Positions 25,314 through 34,739 of a DNA stretch of 64,000 nucleotides are shown in pieces (position 1 is the first letter of the stretch; each line of letters opens with the position of its first letter). A model generated the notes under the pieces. It ran no database searches, was not told where the DNA came from, and saw only the letters and a list, made by a program, of their open reading frames with translations. A program made the translations under genes and the position numbers. The stretch lies in the NCBI GenBank assembly GCA_020250175.1, contig JADCEN010000043.1:46261-110260 (forward strand). The letters are read 5' to 3'. The DNA is from Rhodobacter sp. Its GTDB lineage: Bacteria; Pseudomonadota; Alphaproteobacteria; Rhodobacterales; Rhodobacteraceae.

Positions 25314-26536
25314 CCGTCCAGCCGCAAGACCAGCGCCTTCAGATAGCCGCTTTCGGCCAGCTGCGGCAGCATCGGATGATCCGGCCCGGCAAAGCCGGTG
25401 TGCAGCAATTGCGCCCGCCGTCCGCCGCGCCCGATGCCGCGCCCGCAGGCATTGCGGAAGGCCGTCAGGTCCACCGCGTGGGAACAGGAACACAACACCA
25501 GATAACCGCCCGGCGCCACCAGCGGTGCGGCCAGCCGCGCCAGCCGCTCATAGGCGCGCAACCCCGTCTCCAGCGCGGGTTTCGCCGGGGCAAAGGCGGG
25601 CGGATCGCAGATCAGCAGATCGAATTGCGCGCCTTCCCCGGCCAGTGCCTCCAGCGTGGCAAAGGCATCGCCCTGCCGTGTGGCAAACCTGTCCGCCACG
25701 CCGCTGGCGGCGGCCCCCTGTTCGGCCAGGGCCAAAGCCGTGGCCGAGGCATCGACGGCAAGCGCGCTTGCCGCCCCGCCCGCCAGTGCGGCAATCGCAA
25801 AGCCGCCGACATGGCTGAACATGTCCAGCACCCGCGCACCCTGCGCCAGACGCTGCGCAAAGGCGTGGTTCGGACGCTGGTCAAGGAACAGGCCGGTCTT
25901 CTGACCGCCCAGCACATCGGCCATATAGGTGGCCCCGTTCATCGTCACCGGTACGGGGCCGCCAACCTGCCCGCTCAGGATCACGGTTTCCTCGACCAGC
26001 CCTTCCAGCCCGCGCGACCGCCCGGTGCCATTCTTGACGATTGTCGCAACCCCGGTCACCGCGCGCAGCGCGGCGGCCAGCGCCATGATATGCGCCTCGG
26101 CCCAGGCTGCGTTGGGCTGGATCACCGCAACATCGCCGAACCGGTCGATGACCACGCCGGGAAGGCCGTCTGCCTCGGCATGGACAAGGCGGTAGAAGGG
26201 CGCGTCGAACAGCCGCGCCCGCAGCGCCAGCGCCGTGGTCAGGCGGTGCGTGAACCAGTCCTGATCGATCTGCGCATCAGGATCGCGGTCCAGCACGCGG
26301 GCAATGATCCTGGATTTTGTGTTTACGGTCACCAGCGCCAGCGGGCGGCGGTCGGCATCTTCCAGCACGGCAAGCGTGCCGGGGGCCAGGCCCTGCGTGC
26401 GCCGGTCGGTGACCAGCTCGTCGGCATAGACCCAAGGGAAGCCATGGCGGATCGCCCGCGCTTCGGCCTTTGGCTTCAGCCGGACGGTGGGGCGGCCCGA
26501 CGGCGCGGGCAGGATGGGTTCTTGGGGCACTGTCAT
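25310..26536 (-). CDS. class I SAM-dependent rRNA methyltransferase (RlmI-like)
   Basis: 408-residue protein with an N-terminal PUA-type domain (LKPKAEARAIRHGFPWVYADEL) and a C-terminal Rossmann methyltransferase domain: KTGLFLDQRPNH, VLDMFSHVGGFAIAAL as the SAM-binding motif, and the catalytic LLICDPPAFA. This architecture is that of RlmI-type enzymes making 5-methylcytosine in 23S rRNA. The active CSCSHAVD motif near the C-terminus is present. It is upstream of and overlaps the PIN gene. Confidence 0.88.
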   Translation of the reverse strand: MTVPQEPILPAPSGRPTVRLKPKAEARAIRHGFPWVYADELVTDRRTQGLAPGTLAVLEDADRRPLALVTVNTKSRIIARVLDRDPDAQIDQDWFTHRLTTALALRARLFDAPFYRLVHAEADGLPGVVIDRFGDVAVIQPNAAWAEAHIMALAAALRAVTGVATIVKNGTGRSRGLEGLVEETVILSGQVGGPVPVTMNGATYMADVLGGQKTGLFLDQRPNHAFAQRLAQGARVLDMFSHVGGFAIAALAGGAASALAVDASATALALAEQGAAASGVADRFATRQGDAFATLEALAGEGAQFDLLICDPPAFAPAKPALETGLRAYERLARLAAPLVAPGGYLVLCSCSHAVDLTAFRNACGRGIGRGGRRAQLLHTGFAGPDHPMLPQLAESGYLKALVLRLDG

Positions 26537-26952
26537 GCGCCCGTCCTACTGCGTTCCGGCCGGGCGGGAAAGGGGCGTGGACCGGGTCCGGCCGGACGGC
26601 GACGACCCGCGCTCCCCGTGCTCGGGCGCCGGGCCTGCGCATCAACAACCCGCGCGCGCCACCACTGCCCTGTCGCCAGACTTGTTCAAGCCTCGCGCCC
26701 GCCTGCCCCTTGGCAGGCGCGGCCGGATAAAGCGCGCCTGGTGCGTGGATGGCCCCTTGCCTGCGGGCTTGGCACGCCTTCGGCATCCGGGCGCTTCGAA
26801 CACCCCGCAGGCACAAGCGCAACAGGGCAACCGGCCGCTGCACTCTGTCCTGTCCTGCTGTGGGGGCCTTCCGAGGTTTCCCGTTGATAGCGCTGGCAAA
26901 TCCTGCTAGTGCCCGCGCCGAAAGGGCACCCCCCGACCCCGGAGAACCGCTT
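26537..26952. other. 416-bp intergenic region between rRNA methyltransferase and edd
   Basis: Divergent intergenic region with no supported gene. Its last 70 bp hold a candidate operator and promoter for edd (26884-26912). The rest is GC-rich, and I see nothing further in it. Confidence 0.45.
26884..26899. promoter_or_regulatory. candidate LacI-type operator upstream of edd
   Basis: TTGATAGCGCTGGCAA is a 16-bp imperfect palindrome (six of eight pairs match) centred on AGCGCT, a core common to LacI-family operators in proteobacteria. It overlaps a possible -35 box TTGATA at 26884-26889. A weak -10 candidate, TAGTGC, lies 17 bp on. A repressor sensing a sugar acid or a phosphorylated intermediate would fit edd, but no regulator gene is adjacent. 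Confidence 0.35.
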
Positions 26953-28758
26953 ATGTCCCTGCACCGCACCATCGCCGCCGTGACCGGCCGCATCCGCGAC
27001 CGGTCGGCTGCCACGCGCGACCCCTATCTGGAGCGGATGGCAAAGGTCGTGTCGGATGGCCCGGCGCGGGCGCATCTGACCTGCGGCAATCAGGCCCATG
27101 CCTATGCCGCCATGACCGAGGACAAGGACCAGCTTGCCACGGGCCGCGCGCCCAACCTTGGCATCGTCACCGCCTATAACGACATGCTGTCGGCGCATCA
27201 GCCTTTCGAAAGCTATCCCGGCCAGATCAGGGCCGCCGCCCGCCGTGCCGGGGCCACAGCGCAGGTGGCGGGCGGCGTGCCCGCGATGTGCGATGGCGTG
27301 ACCCAGGGCCAGCCGGGGATGGAACTGTCGTTGTTCTCGCGCGATGTCATCGCCCTCGCCGCTGGCGTGGCGCTCAGCCACAACTGCTTTGACGCGGCCC
27401 TTTATCTTGGCGTCTGCGACAAGATCGTGCCCGGCCTGATCATGGCCGCCGCCACCTTCGGCCATGTGCCTGCGGTGTTCGTACCCGCAGGCCCGATGAC
27501 CAGCGGCCTGCCGAACGACGAAAAATCAAGGGTCCGCAACCAGTTCGCCACCGGCGAGGTCGGGCGCGAGGCGCTGATGGCGGCAGAGATGGCCAGCTAC
27601 CACGGCCCCGGCACCTGCACCTTCTACGGCACCGCCAACACCAACCAGATGCTGATGGAATTCATGGGCCTGCACCTGCCGGGTGCCAGCTTTGTCAATC
27701 CCGGCACCCCGCTGCGGCAGGCGCTGACCGATGCCGCCGTCGAAAAGGCCGCCTCGATCACCGCCCTGGGCAATGATTTCCGCCCGGTGGGCGAGATTCT
27801 GGATGAACGTGCCTTCGTCAACGGCATCGTCGGCCTGATGGCAACGGGCGGATCGACAAACCTGGTGCTGCACCTGCCCGCCATGGCGCGGGCAGCCGGG
27901 ATCATCCTTGACCTGCAGGACTTTGCCGAGATTTCAGATGTGGTGCCGCTGATGGCCAAGGTCTATCCCAATGGTCTGGCGGATGTGAACCATTTCCATG
28001 CCGCAGGTGGCCTGGGCTATATGATCGGGCAGTTGATGGCAGCGGGGCTGCTGCATGCCGATGCCAAGACGATCATGGGCGACGGGCTGGAAATGTACCG
28101 GCGCGAACCGAAGCTGATCGATGGCCGGCTGACCTGGACCGAGGGCAGCGACAGCACGCTGAACGACCGGGTCTTGCGCCCAGCCGCCGATCCTTTCGCG
28201 CCGCAGGGCGGGTTGAAGCAGCTCAGCGGCAATCTGGGGCGCGGCGTGATCAAGGTTTCTGCCGTGGCCCCGGACCGGCATGTGGTGGAGGCCCCGGTGC
28301 GGATTTTCCACGATCAGGATGCGGTGAAACAGGCCTTCAAACGCGGCGAATTCACGTCGGACGTGATCGTGGTCGTGCGCTTTCAGGGGCCACGCGCCAA
28401 TGGCATGCCGGAACTGCATTCGCTGACGCCCACGCTGTCGGTCCTGCAGGACCGGGGGCTGCGGGTGGCCCTTGTCACCGATGGGCGGATGTCAGGTGCC
28501 TCGGGCAAGGTTCCGGCTGCGATCCATGTTTCGCCCGAAGCAGCCTGCGGCGGCCCGCTGGCCCGGCTGCGCGACGGCGATATTGTGCGGCTGGACGCGG
28601 TGGCAGGCACCCTGACCGCGCTGGTGCCGGAGTTTGGCGCGCGCCCTCTGGTTGAGGCGGACCTCAGCGCCAATGCGCATGGGATCGGGCGCGAGTTGTT
28701 CGGGGCCTTCCGGCAATATGTTGGCCCGGCCACCGATGGGGCGGCTTTGGTGGTGTGA
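26953..28758 (+). CDS. edd: phosphogluconate dehydratase
   Basis: 601-residue IlvD/Edd-family [4Fe-4S] dehydratase converting 6-phosphogluconate to 2-keto-3-deoxy-6-phosphogluconate in the Entner-Doudoroff pathway. The Edd-type length and motifs are present: [60 protein letters not shown] and [19 protein letters not shown]. Cysteine ligands are in CDG, VCDK and CTF. GGAGAACCGCTT precedes the ATG. In relatives eda follows directly; here 470 bp of palindrome-rich DNA lies between. Confidence 0.97.
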   Translation: MSLHRTIAAVTGRIRDRSAATRDPYLERMAKVVSDGPARAHLTCGNQAHAYAAMTEDKDQLATGRAPNLGIVTAYNDMLSAHQPFESYPGQIRAAARRAGATAQVAGGVPAMCDGVTQGQPGMELSLFSRDVIALAAGVALSHNCFDAALYLGVCDKIVPGLIMAAATFGHVPAVFVPAGPMTSGLPNDEKSRVRNQFATGEVGREALMAAEMASYHGPGTCTFYGTANTNQMLMEFMGLHLPGASFVNPGTPLRQALTDAAVEKAASITALGNDFRPVGEILDERAFVNGIVGLMATGGSTNLVLHLPAMARAAGIILDLQDFAEISDVVPLMAKVYPNGLADVNHFHAAGGLGYMIGQLMAAGLLHADAKTIMGDGLEMYRREPKLIDGRLTWTEGSDSTLNDRVLRPAADPFAPQGGLKQLSGNLGRGVIKVSAVAPDRHVVEAPVRIFHDQDAVKQAFKRGEFTSDVIVVVRFQGPRANGMPELHSLTPTLSVLQDRGLRVALVTDGRMSGASGKVPAAIHVSPEAACGGPLARLRDGDIVRLDAVAGTLTALVPEFGARPLVEADLSANAHGIGRELFGAFRQYVGPATDGAALVV

Positions 28759-28865
28759 AACGTGCCTTACTGCGACGACCTAAACTGGACTTGGCTCGGA
28801 GAAGTCGATGCTGACTCCAAGACCCGGAGTTTCGCCATCCAATGATGCGCCCGGGCCGAAAAGGT

Positions 28866-28884
28866 CACGCTCCAGTGGAGCGTG
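28866..28884. repeat. 9-bp perfect inverted repeat
   Basis: CACGCTCCA, one-base centre, TGGAGCGTG; flanking bases extend the pairing further. It is the first of three hairpins in the edd-eda insertion. Confidence 0.6.
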
Positions 28885-28950
28885 GCCCGGCCCGTTGCCC
28901 GAAGGCGAAAGCCGCAGGGCAAGGGGTGTTGGTCTTGGGATACGGCCTGT

Positions 28951-29021
28951 AAATCAGGCCGCGCCTGCCTGGGCGGGCGCGGATACGCGCCTGCCGGGGG
29001 CAGGCAGGCGCGGCCTGATTT
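28951..29021. repeat. 21-bp perfect inverted repeat
   Basis: The arm at 28951-28971 (begins AAATCAGGCCGCGCC) is exactly complementary to 29001-29021. The 29-bp loop itself is G/C-rich with further internal pairing. No T-run follows that would make it a simple intrinsic terminator. Confidence 0.75.
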
Positions 29022-29040
29022 GACGCGTGTCAAATCAGGC
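29013..29040. repeat. 12-bp perfect inverted repeat overlapping the previous one
   Basis: GCCTGATTTGAC, loop GCGT, GTCAAATCAGGC. Its left arm overlaps the right arm of the 21-bp repeat, so the two structures are mutually exclusive in RNA or DNA. Confidence 0.75.
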
Positions 29041-29228
29041 AAGAAAGAAAGGGAAGGGACAAATACCGACGGAGTTAGAATTGGCTATCCCGCCTCGATT
29101 GACTCCCTGCAAACGCTACTGAAACCTTAGTCCCCTCCGCCAACCCATTGATTCATCACACCCCACCCACCTGTCCCACAGTGGGCACCCTCCCCACCCC
29201 CGACTGCCCCGATCAAAGGACCTGCCCC

Positions 29229-29867
29229 ATGACCCCCGCCGACCAAAGCCGCCGCGCTGCCGAAATCTGCCGCCTTGCCCCGGTGATCCCGGTGCTGGTG
29301 ATCGAGGATGTCGCCCATGCCCGCCCCCTGGCCGAGGCGCTGGTCAGGGGCTGCCTGCCCGCGCTGGAGGTCACCCTGCGCACGCCTGCTGCGCTGGACG
29401 TGATCCGCGCCATGGCCGGGGTACCCGGCGGGGTTGTCGGTGCCGGCACGCTGCTGACGCCTGCGGATGTCAGGGCGGCCAGGGCGGCAGGCGCGAAATT
29501 CGGCGTCTCGCCCGGTGCCACCGACCGGCTGATCGCCGCCTGCGAGGACGAAGGGCTGCCGCTGCTGCCGGGGGCCGCCACCGCAACCGAAGTGATGGTG
29601 CTGCTGGAACAGGGGTTCTCGGTGCAGAAGTTCTTTCCCGCCGAAGCCTCTGGCGGTGCCCCGGCCCTGAAGGCCATCGGGGCACCGATCCCGCAGGTCA
29701 CCTTCTGCCCGACTGGCGGGGTCAGCCTGAAGAACGCCCGCGATTACCTGGCACTGCCCAATGTCGCCTGCGTCGGCGGCAGTTGGGTTGCGCCCCGGGA
29801 CGCGATGGTGCGGGGCGACTGGGCCGCGATCACCGCCCTTGCCGCCGAAGCCGCCGCCCTGCGCTGA
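29229..29867 (+). CDS. eda: 2-dehydro-3-deoxy-phosphogluconate aldolase
   Basis: 212-residue KDPG/KHG-type class I aldolase that splits KDPG into pyruvate and glyceraldehyde 3-phosphate, the second Entner-Doudoroff step. Family motifs: VIPVLVIEDVAHARPLAEAL, the catalytic ALEVTLRTP (Glu) region, VGAGTLLTP, QKFFPAEASGG with the Schiff-base Lys, and FCPTGGVSLKNA. Normal length. The ATG at 29229 has little ribosome-binding sequence immediately upstream beyond AAAGGA at about 10 bp. It may need its own promoter because of the insertion after edd. Confidence 0.96.
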   Translation: MTPADQSRRAAEICRLAPVIPVLVIEDVAHARPLAEALVRGCLPALEVTLRTPAALDVIRAMAGVPGGVVGAGTLLTPADVRAARAAGAKFGVSPGATDRLIAACEDEGLPLLPGAATATEVMVLLEQGFSVQKFFPAEASGGAPALKAIGAPIPQVTFCPTGGVSLKNARDYLALPNVACVGGSWVAPRDAMVRGDWAAITALAAEAAALR

Positions 29868-29940
29868 GGCGGCCCGCCGCGCGTCCGGGCAGGTGCCCCG
29901 GACGCGGGAAGAACGGCCCGCAGACGACCGGCGCTGCGGG

Positions 29941-30213
29941 TCAGGACTGTGCCACGCGGGCGGCACGGCCACCGCGCCGCCGGGCTTCGGGGGCCGCTGT
30001 CAGACCATCGCGCAGGACCTGTCCCATGGGATGGTGCGGATCAGCCGCGCCGTAGTTTGCAAGCAGCGTGCGGATCGCAGCGGGCACGTCCGCCGTGACC
30101 GGCAGGCTCAGCGCCCAGTCGATGAAGATCGACCGGCACTCTTCCAAGGTGATGCCATCAATCCGGTAGCTTTCCCGGACCAGCCCCTTTGGATCAGCCT
30201 CTGTCATCCGCAT
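29941..30213 (-). CDS. conserved small hypothetical protein downstream of glnE
   Basis: 90-residue hydrophilic protein with SYRIDGITLEECRSIFIDWALSLP and a DPHHPMGQVLRDGL segment, ending in a basic Arg/Gly patch. I do not recognise a named domain. The ATG at 30213 follows GGGGAG at good spacing and overlaps the end of glnE by 20 bp, so it is probably co-expressed with it. The compact, non-repetitive sequence and overlap suggest a real gene. Confidence 0.65.
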   Translation of the reverse strand: MRMTEADPKGLVRESYRIDGITLEECRSIFIDWALSLPVTADVPAAIRTLLANYGAADPHHPMGQVLRDGLTAAPEARRRGGRAARVAQS

Positions 30214-33007
30214 CGCGCATCTCCCCGTCCCCTTGCACCCAGGCCAGTTTCGCGCCGATCACCGCCGCCGCCGCTTCCGACACCGCACGCAGCCGCAGGG
30301 TCAGGTCGGATGCCGTTTCTTCCCCGGTTTCCCGCAGCAGAAAGGCGCATCCCCCCTGCCCCAGACCCTCGGGGCCCAGGTCGCGCTCGGTCAACAGCCT
30401 GCCTGCCGCGCGCAGGGTCCAGAACAGCCGCCAGGCGGCAAGCAGAATTTCTGCCTCGGCCACCGACAGAAAGCCCGATTCCCGTCCGGCGCGCAATTGC
30501 TGATCGGTGCCGCACTGTGGATCACCGGCCATGAGCGCCGCCGTCTGTGCCAGAAACTCGATGTCCATCAGCCGGCCCGGTCCGGTCTTTGCTTCCCAGT
30601 CAGACGGCGCAGGCCAGGCTGCAAGCAGCCGCGCCCGCATGGCGGCGGCATCGGAAATGACCTGCGCGCCCCGGCCCTTTTCAAGGATCAGCGCCCGGCG
30701 GAACCGCTCGACGGCCTCGGCCAGCCCCGCCCCCCCGACCACCACCCGCGCCCGGGTCAGGGCCAGGTGTTCCCAGGTCCAGGCCTCGTCCCGGTGATAA
30801 TGACAGAAACCTTCGAACGAGGTCGCAACCGGCCCCTGCCGCCCTGACGGACGCAGGCGCATGTCAACCTCATAGAGCTTGCCCCCGGCCATCGGGGCCG
30901 TCAGCGCGGTTACCAGCGTCTGGGTAAGGCGCGCATACCAGGCCCGTGCGCTCAAGGGGCGCGGACCGGTGCTGACGGCATCGGCAGGGGCATCATAGAC
31001 CATGATCAGGTCAAGGTCGGAGGCGGCGTTCAGCCGCCCGGCCCCAAGGCTGCCCATGCCCAGAACCACCGCCCCTTGTCCCGGCATTTCGCCATAGCGG
31101 CGGGTCATCTGCTGGCACAGGGCGGGCCACAGGCCCTGCAGCGTGGCTGCGGCAAGATCGGCATAGTTTGCCCCGGCCTCGTCGGCAGTGATCAGGCCGC
31201 GCAGGTGGTGCACCCCGATGCGAAAATGCCATTCCTTCATCCAGCGGCGGGCACTGTCGAGTTTCTTTTCGTAATCCGGCTCGGCGTCCAGCAGGCGCGC
31301 CAGATCTGCCGCAAGGGCAGCCTCGCCGGGCCAGGGCGCAAAAAAACTGCCGCCAATCACCGCATCCAGCACCGGGGCGTTGCGGGCAAGATAGCGTGCC
31401 AGCGCCGGCGCGGTCGAGGCGATGTCGACGATCAGATCGACCAGCGGCGGGTTCGCCTCGAACAAGGAAAACAGTTGCACCCCGGCAGGCAGGCCGGCAA
31501 GAAAACCGTCGAGTGCCAAAAGCGCCTCGTCCGGGTTGGCCGCCCGCGCCAGGCGGTGCAGCAGCACCGGGCGCAGCCGCTGAAAGATTGCAGCCGCCCG
31601 TTCAGACCGCAGCGCCGGATAGCTGTACCAGCCGTCCACAATGGCACGGGTCTGGGGCGACAGATCGGGGCAGTCGGGGGCCTCGGCGGGCGCAAAGAAG
31701 CCGCCCGTCAGGGTTTCCACCCGATCAAGACGCCGCTTCAGGCGGTCACGGAAGGCATCTGTATCCGCTTCGCCGCAGAACTGCGCGATGCGGGCCACGC
31801 CTTCGGCGGTGGACGGCATCACATGGGTCTGGGCATCGCGCACCATCTGCAGGCGATGCTCAAGCTCGCGGTGGGCGCGGTAATGCCGCGCCAGTTCTTC
31901 GGCCACGTCCGGCGGCAACCAGCCCCTGGCGGCAAGCGCCGCCAGCGCCCCGGTGGTGGTGCGGTCGCGCAGGCCGGGATCGCGCCCCCCCGCGATCAGC
32001 TGGCGCGTCTGGGTGAAGAATTCGATTTCGCGGATACCGCCCTGCCCCAGCTTGAGGTTATGCCCTTCGATCTGCACGGGTCCGTGCAGATTGCGGTGAT
32101 CGCGGATGCGCAGGCGCATGTCATGCGCATCCCGGATCGCGGCAAAATCCAGATGCCTGCGCCAGACAAAGGGGGTGAGCCTGCGCAAAAAGCGCTCGCC
32201 CGCCGCCAGATCGCCGGCGCAAGGGCGGGCCTTGATATAGGCGGCGCGTTCCCAGGTGCGGCCCTGCGCCTCGTAATAGCTTTCGGCAAAGGCCATCGAC
32301 AGGCAAACCGGGGTCACTGCGGCATCGGGGCGCAGCCGCAGATCGGTGCGAAACACATAGCCGTCCTGCGTGCTGTCCGACAGGACTGCGGCAAGCCGGC
32401 GCGTCACCCGGATGAAGGCGCTGCGCGCCTCGGGGGCGGCACCGGGATAGCGGGTTTCGTCAAACAGGCAGATCAGGTCGATGTCGGACGAATAGTTCAG
32501 CTCCGCCGCGCCCATCTTGCCCATGGCAAGCACCACCATGCCCGCAGCCGTGGCCGCATCGTCGGGCTGCGCACCGGGCAGCTTGCCGCGCCGGATTTCC
32601 TCGGCGACCAGGGCGGAAAGGCTTGTCTGTACCGCCCTGTCGGCAAAGGCGGTCAGCGCAGCCGTAGCCTCTTCCAGCGTCCAGACCCCGCCCAGATCCG
32701 CCAGCGCCACCAGCAGGGCCACGCGCCGTTTGGCCTGCCGCAGGACGGGGGACAGAAGATCGGGGGCCAGACCATCGCAACCCGCAAGAAGCGCCTCCAG
32801 GCAGGACTCGGGCGGCATCTGCAGCGCGGGCCGCAGCCAGTCGGCCTCGCGGATCATCAGGGCGCGCAGAAACGGGCTGCATCCGGCCGTTGCCGCCAGA
32901 AGACCCGCAAGTCCGGAACCGAGATCGGCGAAACCCGCGGCTGTTTCGGATGCGGCCTCTGGATCATGGGCAAGGGGACGGCGCGTGATACGGCTTTCAA
33001 AGGTCAT
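30194..33007 (-). CDS. glnE: glutamine synthetase adenylyltransferase / adenylyl-removing enzyme
   Basis: 937-residue bifunctional enzyme that reversibly adenylylates glutamine synthetase in response to PII signalling. Two nucleotidyltransferase domains are visible: the N-terminal one with NYSSDIDLICLFDE near residues 171-184 (deadenylylation) and the C-terminal one with NAASDLDLIMVYD near 660-670 (adenylylation), followed by YEVDMRLRPSGRQGPVA. Start MTFESRITRR chosen at 33007; the frame is open further upstream but that part is low-complexity. Normal length for alphaproteobacteria. Divergent from the ybaK gene by about 110 bp. Confidence 0.96.
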   Translation of the reverse strand: MTFESRITRRPLAHDPEAASETAAGFADLGSGLAGLLAATAGCSPFLRALMIREADWLRPALQMPPESCLEALLAGCDGLAPDLLSPVLRQAKRRVALLVALADLGGVWTLEEATAALTAFADRAVQTSLSALVAEEIRRGKLPGAQPDDAATAAGMVVLAMGKMGAAELNYSSDIDLICLFDETRYPGAAPEARSAFIRVTRRLAAVLSDSTQDGYVFRTDLRLRPDAAVTPVCLSMAFAESYYEAQGRTWERAAYIKARPCAGDLAAGERFLRRLTPFVWRRHLDFAAIRDAHDMRLRIRDHRNLHGPVQIEGHNLKLGQGGIREIEFFTQTRQLIAGGRDPGLRDRTTTGALAALAARGWLPPDVAEELARHYRAHRELEHRLQMVRDAQTHVMPSTAEGVARIAQFCGEADTDAFRDRLKRRLDRVETLTGGFFAPAEAPDCPDLSPQTRAIVDGWYSYPALRSERAAAIFQRLRPVLLHRLARAANPDEALLALDGFLAGLPAGVQLFSLFEANPPLVDLIVDIASTAPALARYLARNAPVLDAVIGGSFFAPWPGEAALAADLARLLDAEPDYEKKLDSARRWMKEWHFRIGVHHLRGLITADEAGANYADLAAATLQGLWPALCQQMTRRYGEMPGQGAVVLGMGSLGAGRLNAASDLDLIMVYDAPADAVSTGPRPLSARAWYARLTQTLVTALTAPMAGGKLYEVDMRLRPSGRQGPVATSFEGFCHYHRDEAWTWEHLALTRARVVVGGAGLAEAVERFRRALILEKGRGAQVISDAAAMRARLLAAWPAPSDWEAKTGPGRLMDIEFLAQTAALMAGDPQCGTDQQLRAGRESGFLSVAEAEILLAAWRLFWTLRAAGRLLTERDLGPEGLGQGGCAFLLRETGEETASDLTLRLRAVSEAAAAVIGAKLAWVQGDGEMRDADDRG

Positions 33008-33116
33008 GGGCGCAGTGTCGCGCCGGGCAGGCGCAGGGTCAACCTGTCGCATCGCGCGGCTTGCGGCGGGGGCAGGTTTGTGGGCAGGTTTGCGGCCAGA
33101 CCTTGGGGAGGATGGC

Positions 33117-33641
33117 ATGAGCAAAAGCCTGGCACGGGTCCGCGCCGCGCTGGATGCGGCAGGCGTTGCGTTCGACCTGCGCGAAATGACCGCCGAGACG
33201 CGGACCGCAGAGCAGGCCGCGGCAGCGGCCGGCTGCGCGCTGGATCAGATCGTGAAGTCGGTTCTGTTCCGGGGCACCGGCAGCGGTCAGCTCAGGCTGT
33301 TTCTGACCGCAGGCGGAAACCGCATTGACCCTGACCGGGCAGGCGCCCTGGCCCAGGAGCCGCTGGAACGGGCGGATGCCGCGCTGATCCGGACCGAGAC
33401 CGGATTTGCCATTGGCGGCGTGGCACCGCTGGGGCACCTCAATCCCTGCGCCCTGTGGATGGACCCGCGCCTGATGGACTTTGCCGTGGTCTGGGCTGCG
33501 GCCGGAACACCCCGCCATATCTTCGCCATCGCGCCCGCCACGTTGCGGCGCATCACCGGCGCGACATTGGCCGGGTTCACCGCCCGGCCTGCGCGCCGGG
33601 ATGGCACCGGGGATGTGAATTTGTTTAACATGCCCCCTTGA
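33117..33641 (+). CDS. YbaK/EbsC family aminoacyl-tRNA deacylase
   Basis: 174-residue YbaK-fold protein that probably hydrolyses misacylated tRNA (Cys- or Ala-tRNAPro type). Visible landmarks are TAEQAAAAAGCALDQIVKSVLF with the conserved Lys, LFLTAGGNRIDPD, and GFAIGGVAPLGH. GGGGAGG precedes the ATG at 33117; a nearby ATG at 33112 runs straight into a stop and is excluded. It stands divergent to glnE. Confidence 0.9.
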   Translation: MSKSLARVRAALDAAGVAFDLREMTAETRTAEQAAAAAGCALDQIVKSVLFRGTGSGQLRLFLTAGGNRIDPDRAGALAQEPLERADAALIRTETGFAIGGVAPLGHLNPCALWMDPRLMDFAVVWAAAGTPRHIFAIAPATLRRITGATLAGFTARPARRDGTGDVNLFNMPP

Positions 33642-33671
33642 AGACTGGCTCTGCCTGCCCATATCCGCTTC

Positions 33672-33690
33672 ATGTGAATGGACTTCACAT
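33672..33690. promoter_or_regulatory. 7-bp inverted repeat upstream of DUF2852 gene
   Basis: ATGTGAA, spacer TGGAC, TTCACAT, 27 bp before the DUF2852 start. Position and symmetry suggest a possible regulator site; no regulator is known. Confidence 0.3.
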
Positions 33691-33716
33691 TACGACCCGC
33701 AACAGGGAGACCGCCG

Positions 33717-34160
33717 ATGACGACAATGACCTCGACCGGAATAACCAGCTGGCCGGGCCGGGCAGAGGCCTGGCTTGACGACCGTGGCAAACCCGCCTGG
33801 ATCGCCGCGATGATCCTGGGTTTCATCTTTTTCTGGCCCGCAGGACTTGCCCTGCTGGCCTACATGATCTGGAGCAAACGCATGTTCAGCCGATCCTCTT
33901 CTTCCTGCGGTGGCCGCCGGATGCAGCGCATGGCCCACATGCCGTCGGGGGCCTGGAATTCCTCGGGCAACAGCGCCTTTGACGCCTACAAGACCGAAAC
34001 GCTGCGCCGTCTGGAAGACGAACAGCAGGCCTTCGAGGCCTTCCTGCAGCGCCTGCGCGAGGCCAAGGACAAGCAGGAGTTTGACGCCTTCATGCAGGAC
34101 CGCGCAAAAGCGGTGCAGACACCTGCCACCGTTCAGTCGCCTGACGCCGGCCAGTACTGA
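33717..34160 (+). CDS. DUF2852 membrane protein
   Basis: 147-residue protein with one clear membrane region (AAMILGFIFFWPAGLALLAYMIW) after a short N-terminus, a Ser/Cys/Arg-rich linker, and a C-terminal helical segment YKTETLRRLEDEQQAFEAFLQRLREAKDK that predicts a coiled coil. This is the DUF2852 layout known from alphaproteobacteria; function unknown. GGGAG precedes the ATG at 33717. The C-terminal helix probably lies in the cytoplasm. Confidence 0.85.
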   Translation: MTTMTSTGITSWPGRAEAWLDDRGKPAWIAAMILGFIFFWPAGLALLAYMIWSKRMFSRSSSSCGGRRMQRMAHMPSGAWNSSGNSAFDAYKTETLRRLEDEQQAFEAFLQRLREAKDKQEFDAFMQDRAKAVQTPATVQSPDAGQY

Positions 34161-34231
34161 TACCACATGGCGCGGCCCTGCCGGGGCCGCGCCTTTGCCG
34201 CACTTGCACCCGGATTTCAGGGAAACCGCCC

Positions 34232-34672
34232 ATGTACACCACACTGCCCGATCCCGACCATCAGGCCCAGTTCTATGCCGATGTCCCGTTGAAACGGGCC
34301 TTGGCCTGGTGTGTCGATGCGATTCTGATCGCCTTGGTGACGGTGGTCGTCGTGCTTTTCACCTTGTTTCTGGGGCTGTTCTTTCTGTCGGTGCTTTACA
34401 TGACCATCAGCTTTCTGTACCGGACCATCAGTCTGGCGCGTCATTCGGCGACGCCGGGGATGCGGTTGATGGCAATCGAATTCCGCGACCGGACTGGCGC
34501 AAGATTCGACCTTGGCACGGCATTTCTGCACACGCTGGGCTATACGCTGACGATCAGCACGGTGCTGCCGCAGCTGTTGTCCATGGGCCTGATGCTGACC
34601 ACGGCGCGCGGTCAGGGCCTGACCGATCTGGTGCTGGGAACGGTGGCGATCAACAAACCTGCGCGCATCTGA
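34232..34672 (+). CDS. RDD family membrane protein
   Basis: 146-residue RDD-family protein with three hydrophobic segments. Family landmarks are the early LKRALAWCVDAILIALVTV (Arg-Asp type motif), HSATPGMRLMAIEFRDRTGA and the C-terminal GLTDLVLGTVAI. RDD proteins are proposed ion or small-solute transporters, but roles are poorly known. It sits between the DUF2852 and bpt genes on the same strand. Confidence 0.88.
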   Translation: MYTTLPDPDHQAQFYADVPLKRALAWCVDAILIALVTVVVVLFTLFLGLFFLSVLYMTISFLYRTISLARHSATPGMRLMAIEFRDRTGARFDLGTAFLHTLGYTLTISTVLPQLLSMGLMLTTARGQGLTDLVLGTVAINKPARI

Positions 34673-34739
34673 ATGAAGTCGGTGCTTGGCGGCACGATCA
34701 GGCCTTGCTAACGTCGGCAAGTTGCACATCCTGTCGGCC

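Larger units (their letters stand above)
28759..29228. other. 470-bp palindrome-rich insertion between edd and eda
   Basis: No supported gene. The region holds at least three strong inverted repeats (28866-28884, 28951-29021, 29013-29040) sharing arms with AAATCAGGC. The sequence composition changes across it, with AT-richer flanks near 28760-28850 and 29041-29150. It looks like an inserted non-coding element (REP- or MITE-like) and interrupts an otherwise adjacent pair. Confidence 0.6.

Noticed and set aside
31076..33328. Open frame of about 750 codons on the + strand opposite glnE
   Set aside because: Antisense to a gene with intact catalytic motifs; the translation has no domain features.
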